A stretch of DNA of 43,060 bases from Trichomonas tenax (Eukaryota > Parabasalia > Trichomonadida > Trichomonadidae), in assembly GCA_023091735.1 (NCBI GenBank), contig JALKBU010000397.1, positions 1 through 43,060 of the forward strand. Direction: 5' to 3'. The position numbers and the translations under genes are program-made. How positions within the stretch are numbered: the first letter of the stretch is position 1; the number at the start of each line of letters is the position of its first letter. Shown piece after piece: positions 28,459 through 38,783 of the stretch. The notes under the pieces were generated by a model that worked only from the letters and a program-made list of their open reading frames with translations, searched no databases and was not told the DNA's origin.

Positions 28459-28799
28459 AGCTGCTAAACGTAATACCTTATCACAGAAAAGCGTTTGTCA
28501 TAGCAAAAGCCTTAAAATATCAAGTATTTGTTCAATGTCGATCAATTGAACACTTAAAACAAATATTGGCAGACCATAAACAGTCTTCCAACTATCTCTA
28601 CAAGACATTGAAGCCATGCAGAAGAGTATCTGTAAAAAAAAAAGAAAAAGTGAAAAAAGAAAATTAATGTATTTTGGCATTTATTCACAGGAAAGAAGTG
28701 GATGCCCAGCCATTAGGCTTATTTGGACCTCATCAGCCTCCTCTTCCTTTTCAGTCTCCGCATACGCTTCTTAAGCCACTTTCCGCGCATTTATTTTAG
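28459..28799 (+). pseudogene. Two-part coding remnant, family not recognised
   Basis: Two plus-strand frames with native-looking codons lie end to end. About 28459-28666 reads 68 codons and includes KAFVIAKALKYQVFVQCRSI and HLKQILADHKQSSNYLYKTL, ending Lys-rich at a TAA. About 28683-28799 reads a Pro-rich tail, including EVDAQPLGLFGPHQPPLPFQ, to a TAG. Neither has an ATG at its front. The texture suggests the last third of a nucleic-acid-binding or scaffold protein whose frame has been lost in the A-rich stretch between the two parts. I do not know the family. A 65-nt intron linking the two parts was considered and not supported. Confidence 0.4.
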
Positions 28800-29464
28800 T
28801 GACAGACCAAACCGATTTTATTTGTTTTCATTTTAATCGTTGCTTTATTTTCTATGAGTTCCCTCAAATACTTGATGTCTATTTTTATTGAATATTCTAA
28901 ATGTACTTCATATATACTTTCTAAAAATCCTAAAATTAGGTCACAAAAACTGTTTTATGTGTGAGAAAATGCAAATATCTATTTAAAAAATACGTTTTGA
29001 TAAAAATTAACCTAGCGAAACTTTAAAGCTCATCACGGGCTTTATATTAAATGATTTTTGAATTTTGATTTTTCATGAAAAACTTATAATTTTTATTCCA
29101 TTTTATTATTTTCTCAAAAAAGCAAAAGAAATTTGATCAAGCTAAATCGATGAAATAGATTGATTTTTAGTTTAATTTTATATTTCACTATTAAAATATC
29201 TTTTGTTTGATTTCTTGATAGATTTTGGATTCGTATCTAGGTAAATAAGGTCCATTTAGATTCAACGTAACTCATATTATGAAATAACATAGTTCTTCAA
29301 AACAATGGAATGACATTCACCAATGTTATTCATGAAATAGATTTGAAATGTTTCGATTTTAGATATTAACAATCAACAACAGTTCATTTGCTATAGACTT
29401 CGCGTAGCATCAATAGTTATCACGTTAAAAAATACTCATTTTTGAAAAATAAACATAATTTAAA
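28800..29464. other. Gene-free spacer
   Basis: This AT-rich stretch precedes the 3' end of the Kelch-protein gene. I see no coding frame, RNA gene or element worth listing. Confidence 0.5.
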
Positions 29465-31492
29465 TTAGTAAACAAGTTCCATTCCTTCAGCAATTTCATA
29501 TATCTGGTTCGCTGCAGTAGCAGTCATAGGGCTGCTGCATAGCTTGAATATCTTCATGAGGCCTCCTTGTTCATTGCCCATAAGAGAAGCAACTCTTCCT
29601 GTGAAATCATCGATTCTCTTCTTGTTTCTCTTGTCAATAACCTCTTCGATATCTGGCTGATTCTCCATGAAAAGATCAGCATCCTTTCCCCATGCAGAGA
29701 TTCTCTTTGTAGCCTTTTCGATTCTCACGCACTCACGTTCGCTTTGGGCGACATGATCACGAAGTTTCTGAATCTTTGCATTCATTTCACTCAACGTGGC
29801 AATTCTTGCCGAGTTCTTGCTTTCGTGCTGATGCATATCGGACATAAGCTTCATCATAGAGTTGGAGAGCTTCTCATATTTAAGGCGCTGCAAAGCAACA
29901 ATTGAAGACAAAACAGCATCTTTGTCACGGGACTTGTCGAACACTGCTGAAATAGCTTCGATAGATGAAGTATCAACATCAATAGGATCTGACTGTGGCA
30001 CTGGCATCTTCTCTGCAGCCTTGGCGAGTGTTGCTGCATCGTGAGGACTCTCAACTTTAGCCTCCAATGTTTTGAGCTTGAAATCAAGAGTGTTAGAAAA
30101 TTCAAGAAGCTTTGATGCTGGAATCGTCTTTGGTACGACTTGATGAGCTTCTAAAATCTTCTTGGAGAGACCAAGAACTTCAATTCTCAGTTGCATAACT
30201 TCTGATTCGATTTCAAGGGCAGCCTTGTCATTAAATACTTGATTGACTGCTTCGATGACTTCCGGATTTGGTTTATCTTTCATCAACTCTCTCTGCCACT
30301 GCAGAAGGACAGTGTTGATCTGTATAGTTGAGCTCTCAGCCTCTTTCTCGACTACCGAAGCAGCTCTGTGCAAACTCTGCATCTGAAGAAGCTGATTGAA
30401 CTTGCGATCGAGAGATTTTCCGGCATTCATGTATTGCACCGGTTTAAGCGTTTTGTCGTAGAAAAAGAGACCTTCTTCTGTTCCAAATACTGGATGAGGG
30501 GTTTCGAAAACAGACAATCTAGTCCACTTAGTATCCCAGCCCCAGATATCTCCAATGAATGTGTTCTCATCGTCGTAACCGCCAGCGATGCAGATGCTGT
30601 TATCTTTGACATACGAGATGTGTGAATTGCGCTGATTAGGTCCAACACTTGATAACAGAGACCACTGTGGATTGAGGGCATTGTTGAAGTTAAACTCCCA
30701 AAGATCGCCAAGACACTTTCCACGAGTGTCGACTCCGCCAAAAAGATAACCTTTGTCGTTGAATTTAATGAAAGAGTGTTTCGCACGTCCGCATGGGCTA
30801 TCCATCAAGTTGTATGATCTCACGCTGCACATTGGATTTATGTATTTGAATGAATCTTTGTAGAAAATGATGATATCAAGGTTTCCGAGTGTTTTTGGTC
30901 CTTCTAAGCCACCAAAAACGTAAATATAGAAGTAATTACCGTCTATAGTCGAAATACATTGTGTGTGAGAGCGTACTTGTTGAATTGGGGCGATTACTTT
31001 GCACATTCTCCATTCGCGATCATCTAAATCCAAAACATACATTTCGTTTTGCTTGACGGATTCAGATGCTCCGCCGTATAAAAATAGGTGCTTTTTATCG
31101 AGGAATGTGAAAGAAAATCCTGTTCTGTTAGATGGCGCTTGTTTCGTGTTAATAATGGAGAAAGAGCCACCGATCTTTGTCGAGTACAACTCCAAGTGGC
31201 CCTCGCAGCCCTCAATAATTTGATAAATCGTGCCATTAAAAAACGTCGAAATTGTAGGTGGGGCTGCGTTGACAATTGACGAAGAATCAAATGGCTTTAG
31301 AGCTTTCTGATTAATTTTCGAACTCAAAGGTGAAAGAATTGGAATAATTGGACTCGACTGATCTTTTCTCACGGCATCGCCGATATTTAGCCATTTCGAG
31401 GAGCTGCGCTTGCCGAGGGAAACAATGGTGTGCTGCTTTGTGACGCCCGGAAGCTTCATCCCAACCACTGAGCGGTATCTTCCTCCAATCAT
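29465..31492 (-). CDS. Kelch-repeat protein with C-terminal coiled coil
   Basis: This encodes 675 residues from the ATG at 31492-31490. Residues about 65-350 form a Kelch beta-propeller. Blade signatures are visible: KKHLFLYGGASESVKQNEMY with W two strands later, YIYVFGGLEGPKTLGNLD, GRAKHSFIKFNDKGYLFGG with LGDLWEF, and NSHISYVKDNSICIAGGYDD with FIGDIWGW. About five or six blades can be counted. The rest (about 380-660) is helical and charged, with a coiled coil around 390-610 and no catalytic motif. This resembles Kelch/coiled-coil scaffolds that anchor to the cytoskeleton, such as the Tea1 type; similarity in layout only is claimed. It has no membrane segment and is probably cytosolic. Confidence 0.88.
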   Translation of the reverse strand: MIGGRYRSVVGMKLPGVTKQHTIVSLGKRSSSKWLNIGDAVRKDQSSPIIPILSPLSSKINQKALKPFDSSSIVNAAPPTISTFFNGTIYQIIEGCEGHLELYSTKIGGSFSIINTKQAPSNRTGFSFTFLDKKHLFLYGGASESVKQNEMYVLDLDDREWRMCKVIAPIQQVRSHTQCISTIDGNYFYIYVFGGLEGPKTLGNLDIIIFYKDSFKYINPMCSVRSYNLMDSPCGRAKHSFIKFNDKGYLFGGVDTRGKCLGDLWEFNFNNALNPQWSLLSSVGPNQRNSHISYVKDNSICIAGGYDDENTFIGDIWGWDTKWTRLSVFETPHPVFGTEEGLFFYDKTLKPVQYMNAGKSLDRKFNQLLQMQSLHRAASVVEKEAESSTIQINTVLLQWQRELMKDKPNPEVIEAVNQVFNDKAALEIESEVMQLRIEVLGLSKKILEAHQVVPKTIPASKLLEFSNTLDFKLKTLEAKVESPHDAATLAKAAEKMPVPQSDPIDVDTSSIEAISAVFDKSRDKDAVLSSIVALQRLKYEKLSNSMMKLMSDMHQHESKNSARIATLSEMNAKIQKLRDHVAQSERECVRIEKATKRISAWGKDADLFMENQPDIEEVIDKRNKKRIDDFTGRVASLMGNEQGGLMKIFKLCSSPMTATAANQIYEIAEGMELVY

Positions 31493-32294
31493 TTTTTTAT
31501 TTATGAATCAAATCTTTGTTTTGAATATTTTAAAATGTCCAAAATACACATATTTCGGCTAAAATTCACTTTTTATTGCAAATTTGGTGAAATTTGATTA
31601 ATTTCTTCAACATAGCTCAGCATTCACGATCTATAATCTACACATGATACATAGTGAATTTCACTGGAGCTTGAGGCAGTTTATCATTATTTTTTCTTAT
31701 TCTTATGTATTTCTTGTATTTCTCTAAAATACTTTTCAACATAATACACACATAGCTCAGATAGTATACTCTTAGCTCGCTTTCAAGTTACACTCATTAA
31801 TATTTGTTATATTTCTAATAAAGAACATTGAAGCATGTATGATCAATTGAAACATTACATTGAAGCATGAGGGCAACAACAAGGTATTAGAAATTCGATT
31901 AGTGGATTTGATGAAAAAAATAAGAAAATACAGAAAGAAATCATTCGGTATTCGATATTGAACATTCATTTATCATAAGATTCCAAGGGTAAACATTTTG
32001 CATATAACCAGAAAGATATTTTCATATTTCTTGATTTTAGAAATGATGATTTTCCAAAATATAATATTAAAATGTCGGCGAAGTTTTATATTGCACATGT
32101 TTTCACATGTTGTGTATAATGATTAACAGATGGATATAATAGGTCATATGCATATAATTATATATATTATACATTGTGAATATGGATGTAAATCAATCAT
32201 AGAGCGTTCTATTATGACTTTTTTTGTACTACTGATTGTTAATTTACACGTCATATTTCAATTTTACATTTCATTTTGATATCGTAACAAAAAA
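31493..32294. other. Divergent intergenic region
   Basis: This region lies between the Kelch gene (minus) and the coiled-coil gene (plus). It holds tttacacgtca at 32243-32253 and tttacatttca at 32263-32273, which resemble the element 5' of other genes, the second ending 21 bases before the ATG at 32295. The rest has no coding signal. Confidence 0.5.
32243..32273 (+). promoter_or_regulatory. TTTACACGTCA plus TTTACATTTCA element pair
   Basis: Two half-related elements are spaced 20 bases apart, 42 and 22 bases upstream of the ATG at 32295. They match the tttacrtgtca pattern with one and two changes. A promoter role is inferred. Confidence 0.35.
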
Positions 32295-33407
32295 ATGGGT
32301 GAGAAAACAGTGACACTTGCCGACTTCCAGGCAGTACAGGAACAGGTGATTCAACTGAAAACTGAGAACATAGAGCTCAAAGATCAAATCGAGGCCGCAA
32401 AAAGACGCTCAACAATGAGTGGTCAGCAAATTTGCGAAGCTTTGAAGAATGACAATCTCCAATTACGTGTTACAATTAACCAGGTGATGAAAGAGAGGGA
32501 CGTCATCCTTGAGAAATTGAAAAGAGTTTCGATTATTCAGTTTTTGCAACATCAGAACCTCACAGAAGCCTCTAAAATCCCTGATATTCAATCAATGCCA
32601 CAACAAGTACAGCCTATAGCTAACGAAGTTCTTGGACTTATGGAAGACGTTAAAGGTCAAATACATAGACGCGCATTTTTAGATACACAAGTTAACGAGC
32701 TAAGCAAGAAGACAAAGTCGCTCGGACGCATCGGAGAGCAACTCCAAGCCCAGATTAACGAGTTGAGAGACAAACAGAAGTCCGAAATGGCTGCATTAGA
32801 TTCTTCAAGAGATCAGTTGCAAAATTTGGAAGTTGAGACTACCAGGCTGAGAGATTCCATTTCAGCAGCGACTACACCACGTCAATCGCAATTAACACAA
32901 GAAGACTTAAAAGTTTTGATCAAGAAAACAAATAATCTCGAAGAAACAATTGAAACAAAGAAAACAGAATACAAGCGTATAGTAGATGAACTTACAGCTA
33001 AAATTGAAGAATACAATCGAAATATCGAAGATGCAAATGCTGCAAAAGCAGTTATTAACAAGAAATTACAACAAAAGATCAGCACAATACAGAATGAAAT
33101 CAACAAACGTAGAGGAATTGTTGTTCAATCTACAAAATCTGGTTCAAGAGCAGATTCCACAAATTTGTTCATGAAATCGAAGCAGCTTATTGACTCTATC
33201 GCAAAGATGCAAGAATCAAATTGGGAACTCGAAGAGAGAATTGCATTCTCAAGAAACAGCCTTAAGATGATGGCGAACGAGATTGTGAAAAACAAATTCG
33301 GAAAAGTCTCAGATCCTAAAAACAATGAAATGTATTCCAAGTCGCATCAAATGATATTGAGAATTGCAGAAATCGATCGCCTTCTTAAAGAGAAAGCAAC
33401 GAAATAA
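32295..33407 (+). CDS. Coiled-coil protein of unknown function
   Basis: This encodes 370 residues from the ATG at 32295. Nearly the whole length is predicted by eye to be coiled coil: heptad-like runs such as VQEQVIQLKTENIELKDQIE at 15-34, a second rod about 120-180, and a third about 195-275. Short breaks lie near 90-110 (a helical region with a PDIQSMPQQVQP loop) and near 185-195 (ATTPRQSQLTQ). The C-terminal 60 residues are helical and end Lys-rich. There are no catalytic, membrane or targeting signals. Rods of this size are common in trichomonad flagellar and cytoskeletal complexes, but the specific role is unknown. Confidence 0.85.
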   Translation: MGEKTVTLADFQAVQEQVIQLKTENIELKDQIEAAKRRSTMSGQQICEALKNDNLQLRVTINQVMKERDVILEKLKRVSIIQFLQHQNLTEASKIPDIQSMPQQVQPIANEVLGLMEDVKGQIHRRAFLDTQVNELSKKTKSLGRIGEQLQAQINELRDKQKSEMAALDSSRDQLQNLEVETTRLRDSISAATTPRQSQLTQEDLKVLIKKTNNLEETIETKKTEYKRIVDELTAKIEEYNRNIEDANAAKAVINKKLQQKISTIQNEINKRRGIVVQSTKSGSRADSTNLFMKSKQLIDSIAKMQESNWELEERIAFSRNSLKMMANEIVKNKFGKVSDPKNNEMYSKSHQMILRIAEIDRLLKEKATK

Positions 33408-33847
33408 TTAAAGAGACTTGTTTGTTGTTATATATATAAATCTATTTATATATTTTATATTATTTTAACTTTGTAACCATGTAAACATATTGCATAGAGC
33501 TTGTATAAATAAATTCTATTATCATAGTTTAATATGTTGTGATATTATTAATTTTGAAAGAATTATAACAAAATCATAGATTTCAGTGATAAATAGCTTC
33601 ACTTGAAGTACAATAGTTTATATTTAGTAATGAAAAAGAACAACAATGATTTGTTGTGTCAACAACAAATTTTTGAAAATGAACAGCGATAAGTGTCGTC
33701 TTTGTATCGAAATTTATGCATTTTTATCTATTTGAGGTCAAATGTCAAGTCAAATAGAACCGTTTTTCTTATTTTAAATTATAATAAATTTGACTTTCAT
33801 ATAGGTTGCATATTAAGTGCTATTATGTCCTAGTGCATCTAAATATC
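33408..33847. other. Convergent 3' spacer
   Basis: This is the AT-rich 3' flank of the coiled-coil gene. It contains a gatttgttgtgtcaacaacaaat inverted repeat near 33647-33669 whose arms could form a hairpin. No coding frame is seen. Confidence 0.4.
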
Positions 33848-33950
33848 ATCGCTGCTATGCGCATTACCCATTATCACACCTTGCGTAATTTGAATTTAAA
33901 GGGTGCAGCGATTTGTGTTTCCAGCGGAAGCTGATGTAGTGCCGGGCGCC
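33848..33950. ncRNA. GC-rich inverted-repeat segment, possible structured RNA
   Basis: A roughly 100-base segment is clearly richer in G and C than its AT-rich surroundings. It contains an 8-base perfect inverted repeat, ATCGCTGC 33848-33855 and GCAGCGAT 33905-33912. An adjacent inner pair, ACCC 33866-33869 and GGGT 33901-33904, could extend the stem across a 10-nt bulge. It lies just beyond the 3' end of the Rpn12 gene (minus strand), between two convergent genes. It could be a small RNA gene, a 3'-end processing signal or an old repeat. It is not a tRNA, and I see no known snRNA signature. Confidence 0.25.
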
Positions 33951-33955
33951 TAAAA

Positions 33956-34747
33956 TTAAAGTAGTGAGTTGAAACGCATTGCAGAACTAATAACAATATC
34001 TAATTTCTTGATTGATGGCGAAATTGGAGTAGTTTGTGACTCTACAGGAACAACAACGTATTCTTGGAAGTTATTCCAGCCGTGTGCTGTCAGGAATTTC
34101 TCGCATTCTTCAGTATCATTCATATTCAAAATTGAAATCAAATCTTTGAGATTTATCTTGCATTGCGAGCAGATATTCTTAGTGAGTTGAACACGAACGT
34201 GATCGACTAATCTTTCCATGAAAGGAGCAAATAGAGTCGAAGGGGCTGTTTCTTGGAGTTCTGTAATCAAACTGAGCTTAGAATCTGTTATTGCCTGTTC
34301 TACATCCAAAATGAACTGCAAATATGTTCTAAACTGCTTGTTTTTTCTGAATTTATCCAAAACTTGGATTAAATCACCTTGGAATTCGACAATGAGACCC
34401 TGAAAACAGCAGGAAAGAAGATTAATTGTAATAATCGAGAACATCCTTTGAGATTTAGGAAGGTCTTCATTTTCAAAATAAAAATAACGCAATTGCTGAT
34501 ATAATTTTTGAATTTCCGCATCATTTTTCACTCTCACAGCGAGAATCACTCCCAATTCGAGTATTTCCCTAAATACAAGTCGATCATATTTTGGATGATT
34601 TTTCGCATCATTCGATAAATAATTGCATTTTGTCAATAAAATCTTCATTTCTTCGAGAGCGCTGACTGCCAGGTCTTTGTCGAACGATCTCTGAGTCTCT
34701 GTGATCTCTTTGAATTGATCTAAACGATTGGCGAGAACTTCAATCAT
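33956..34747 (-). CDS. RPN12: 26S proteasome regulatory subunit Rpn12 (PSMD8)
   Basis: This encodes 263 residues from the ATG at 34747-34745, similar in length to yeast Rpn12 (about 270). The N-terminal half is helical-repeat sequence. The central stretch INLLSCCFQGLIVEFQGDL corresponds to the conserved NLLxLLxxNRxxEFHxEL region. The C-terminal half is a PCI/winged-helix module: LVDHVRVQLTKNICSQCKIN, then LKDLISILNMNDTEECEKFL and AHGWNNF, matching the RGW/KKRGW end of the family. Rpn12 is the last subunit to join the proteasome lid and is needed for lid-base assembly. It should be found in the nucleus and cytosol. Paired TTTATTTGGCA/TTTACATGACA elements lie 26-50 bases upstream of the ATG. 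Confidence 0.9.
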   Translation of the reverse strand: MIEVLANRLDQFKEITETQRSFDKDLAVSALEEMKILLTKCNYLSNDAKNHPKYDRLVFREILELGVILAVRVKNDAEIQKLYQQLRYFYFENEDLPKSQRMFSIITINLLSCCFQGLIVEFQGDLIQVLDKFRKNKQFRTYLQFILDVEQAITDSKLSLITELQETAPSTLFAPFMERLVDHVRVQLTKNICSQCKINLKDLISILNMNDTEECEKFLTAHGWNNFQEYVVVPVESQTTPISPSIKKLDIVISSAMRFNSLL

Positions 34748-34771
34748 TTTTTTTTATTTTTGTTTTACAAA

Positions 34772-34797
34772 TTTATTTGGCAAAACTTTACATGACA
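34772..34797 (+). promoter_or_regulatory. TTTACATGACA element upstream of Rpn12
   Basis: tttatttggca at 34772-34782 and tttacatgaca at 34787-34797 both read on the plus strand, although the adjacent gene runs on the minus strand. Both resemble members of the 23419-23619 array; the second is identical to the copy at 23609-23619. If functional, the element works in either orientation. Confidence 0.45.
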
Positions 34798-35115
34798 ATT
34801 TTAATTTTCCAATCTTCATCATAGCAAAATATACAGAATTATAAATGGAAACTCAAAATAGAGTTACAACTTTAGAAGTATCTTTCTCCTAGCGAATATC
34901 GATACTTAAAATCATATTTTTTGATTTCAAGATTTTGTTATAAGCATCTAATAGCCATCTTTGGGAAAGCAGTTTATAAAGTCGCGGCGATGGATAACAT
35001 ACTGCTAAAGTTTATGGTGGATTCTTCATGATTGAAGTTTCAATGGAAGCAAAATAAGCAATGAAGTGACTTAGCACTGTGTTGACATCTAAATAAACAC
35101 ATATTTTAAAAAGGA

Positions 35116-35138
35116 GGGGAACTTTTTCCCCATTTTTT
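35116..35138 (+). other. Perfect hairpin followed by six T
   Basis: GGGGAA (35116-35121), loop CTTT, TTCCCC (35126-35131), then A and T6 (35133-35138). The form resembles a bacterial intrinsic terminator, but no gene lies upstream to terminate, and this is a eukaryotic genome. It may be chance, or the 3' end of an unrecognised RNA polymerase III transcript. Confidence 0.35.
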
Positions 35139-35932
35139 CAGAGTTTCTTCTCTTCAGCAAACTTTTTCCTATAACAAATTGCAGCAACTCTACTGCTTCC
35201 ATTGGACTAAGCACAAAGCATGCCGCCAGTTTACAATATACATCATCGACCAAAGCAAAATCAATTGAACCGATATTATCGAATTAATATGGGCTTTAAC
35301 GATTATTTCATATTCCCGGGTTCTATAGCACACTTATTAGATTGCGCTACTTTTGAGGCGTTTTCGAGCTATGAAATAATCGCAATATTTTCGATCTTTG
35401 TCAAAATACTACAATTTTGTCTATAATTCACAGCATATAAAGAATATATATATCGTGTATGTCATGGAAGTACTTTTTGAGTCAATAGGGTGAGCCAGTT
35501 TTAAAATACAAAATGGAATTTGCCAACAGATGAGATTTATGGTTAAAATTACTCTATTTCTGAATGAGCATGATTATTTGCTAGCATTTCCATCAGTAAA
35601 TTGTTGATTTACCTTTATAACGAACTTAATACAACCACAAATGACCGAAGTTGATAAAAACCTGGTTTCTCTTTGTGCTAGATGTTAAATCCTATGCAAT
35701 TAGTATATAATCAGCTATGTTGTTATACTTTATTCGAATGAGAATTTTTAAAGAACAAATTTAAGTTATAACATATGTAAATAAGTTATAGCATATATTT
35801 GAAAAAGTGAACTTATAGATTCTCTCAACTTTCATCACGAAAAGTCGTAAAAAGAATCTATATATGAAAATTAGTGAAGAAAACACACATATTATCAAAT
35901 CTCAGTATTCTCACTATAATACCCTTGGCTAA

Positions 35933-36206
35933 GAAGTTATTTTGTTTGTGTTTTCACACGATGGTACAAAGTCTTGCCTGATTCCAATTGCAGAATATTA
36001 TGCTGAAGAAAGTGAAAGAACCAAATTTGACTACTCTAGTACACGCAAATGTAATATTCTTGACAAATACACCATTGTCAAAAGCCATTATAGAGAATCG
36101 AGGAATCACTTAGATCGAGCATGAGTTTCTTTCCATGTATCATCAGAAGTAGCAGCATATGCATGTGCTCTGTATTCACTCGAGAAAAAAACAAAAAAAA
36201 TATCTG
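35933..36206 (+). pseudogene. Coding remnant with an in-frame stop, family not recognised
   Basis: One plus-strand frame reads about 90 codons with protein-like texture. It includes SHDGTKSCLIPIAEYYAEES and NILDKYTIVKSHYRESRNHL, then an in-frame TGA at 36122-36124, and continues as VSFHVSSEVAAYACALYSLE before becoming Lys-rich. No ATG with a plausible leader precedes it; a TAA lies just upstream at 35930-35932. Codon choice after the TGA is as good as before it, so the stop is likely a mutation in a once longer frame. The family is unknown to me. Confidence 0.45.
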
Positions 36207-38783
36207 TATTTTCATTTGATTCATTCAAAAATATGAACAAATACGTATTTTCTCAATAGGAATTATCATTTCATTAGTTCTATATATTCTCATCTTATGC
36301 GTACACAAGTCATGCTATAAAATATGAAACAATCAGTATTTTTTTCATAAAAATAATTTAATATCGTAATATTAAATCGATATCTTGTGAAAATTTGCAA
36401 TGTAATATACATAGATCAAGTACTTAATTTAAATAATACGCTTCATGTAGCGATTTAAGTTTTTGTTGATCAAGATCCAGATTTGAATTCCTTAAAAAAT
36501 TGAACAACTCATGCATCTGAACAGTAACAATACTATACTCACAATTCTATATCACAGAATACTGGTAAATGTTCAATATTTTCATTTTTTGTTCGAAATA
36601 CGATCCGGATAATTGGCTCAACCAAATGATTACCGCTCGTTTATTATTTGTTCCTCATTGGGTGTGGGCCCTACTGTGTGAGACCCAAGGCAATTGGTAG
36701 TAAAAGGCGCAGTTCCCCCCTTTTTGCTCTAGGCTAATTCACAACAAATTATCGATTTTTGATAAATTAGAATCCGTACAAAATGTAGTCCTAGGTGTCT
36801 CAATTTTTTGAGAATTTTTAACGTACAAAACTTTTCGAAAAAATTAACACAACATGAATTAAACAATGTTTACAGTATTTATTTCAAAACTTGTCAAAGT
36901 TTAATTTTTTTTCTAATTTTTATTAAGTAGAATGACATTCAATATAGAGATGATATTTTTACTTCAAATTCCTAAAACCCGCAAATTTCGTCGGAAATTT
37001 GAAAAGTGTGATGAAATGAGAAAATAACATGATAACCGTAAACTATATTGACTAAAGAAAGATATTTGACCTAAAAATACACAATTTACATTAATCTAAT
37101 AAAATGTTGAATTAGTCAAGGCAAATTGTATGAGATTCTTATATGTCATGACAACAAATCTTGTATTCTATGTCCAGCAGTAATATTGCGCATATACAAT
37201 CATATTTTCAAAATCCAAAAAAAGTTGTCATTCTTTTAAATAATAGTGCGCTTTTCAACTTGCACATCTATCGGAAAGTCAGAATGAAAAGAGCAAAACC
37301 AGATTTGATGACTTTTTCACAAAACAAGTGATGAAATTATGAAATAACATGATTTTCATCTGTTGTTTTGTGTATATTTCAAAACTATAAACCAAAATTG
37401 AGTTATGGTGAGTTTCATCTTGACAATATTTCAAAATTTCATTTTTGACTAATTTTGAACAGAGAATCAGATTTTCTAATTATTGGAGATCCTGAACTAC
37501 AAAAATGAGGTCATTTTAGAATAATGTACGGTCAACGTCTGATCCATCATTATCTCCTTACGATTGGAGATAGTTAACGCCATAAATCATTTACACCATG
37601 GAGCCATATTATCCTCATAATGTAGAATTCCCAAAAAGCCGAAATTTCAATACAATTTGATATTGAATTCCTTAATTTTTCAAGGTTTTAGTCCTGTGAT
37701 CTTCTTTAAATTAATATGCTTACCTATCCACAGTTGTTAATTATCATTTCAAGCAAGATTTCGAATTCTCAAATCATAAAAAGTAGCGAAAACATGGCAA
37801 AAGTATTTATTGAATCGAACACATGATTATTGAGCATGCTCTCCTGAAGATGTCCGCCAAATAGTAAAGCAAAGGACTGCAAATGTTCATATACGGAAAT
37901 TTTCATAAAATTATTCATTTTGTAGGAAATTTTCTTCCAGAAAAAATTATAGCAAATGTCACATTTTCAATATCACTTTTGATTAAAAACTGACAGTAAT
38001 TTCAAAAGAAAAAGTGACTATAATTAATTTCATCACTTTTATGAGTCGGTTTTCCATTCAATTTTTATGTTGATATAATTCATAATTTTACATTATGCAA
38101 TATCTAATTTTAACAAAATATCGTATTTTTATCCCAACATGTTGTTTATATTGAATTTTTGCAATGTATATACAAATCCAAAGCTGTTTTTACAATAAAT
38201 TTATTACCTGTGAATCAAATTTCTTACTGAAAATGAATAAATGATCTCTGTAACGAGAACAAATACTAGAATTCTCCTAAATGTCATGTATTTAACTGCA
38301 TTTCGTTCACATGAGTGCCTTTATTACATTCGATAATATTTCTCTTTTTATATCTTTGTTCGATTTGGATTCTATATAACCAGACTCTGGAAATGCTGTT
38401 TCTAATTCCTTTTAAGGTAAAAAATGTTTTCTAAATTTGGTTCCAAAAAATAAGGTAACACTTGCATGCATGCTAAGGGTATGCTAAAATATTGATGTAT
38501 ATAATGCTTATCATGTTTATTTTGCTAAATATATTAATTCGTTAAAAACAAAATATTTTTTTTGTTAATTGTTCGTGATTATTCGTTCATTCGAACTATG
38601 TTGGAGCCAAAATAATATTGCAAATAGTTGAACTTCGAAAAATCATAGTTGCGCCGAAATATTTTGATTTCAAAATAACTTCAACCATATTGATCAAAAA
38701 CCATAACAGCACAATATATCGAATGAAAGATATAATGCCAAAGAGTTATTTTGAATAACTATAATAGTATTTAACAAATAAGA

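Larger units (their letters stand above)
34798..38783. other. Four-kilobase gene-poor stretch
   Basis: Apart from the hairpin at 35116-35138 and the coding remnant at 35933-36206, listed separately, I find no supported gene in this stretch. A GC-richer islet at 36657-36730 contains a 6-base inverted repeat (TTGGGT 36659-36664, ACCCAA 36683-36688) but is neither a tRNA nor a recognisable element. Frames of 60-70 codons (for example 35220-35426) lack consistent codon structure. The last few hundred bases are the 3' flank of the 1322-residue gene. Confidence 0.5.

Noticed and set aside
28620..28690. A 65-nt intron (GTATCT to TTCACAG) linking the two parts of the 28459-28799 remnant
   Set aside because: It matches only about 8 of 12 positions of the ACTAACACACAG branch/3' signal, the 5' site is non-consensus, and the first part has no start codon.
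36601..36730. GC-richer islet with an inverted repeat, considered as a tRNA or 5S gene
   Set aside because: It has no T-arm (GGTTCGA-type) sequence, no acceptor pairing and no internal promoter boxes.
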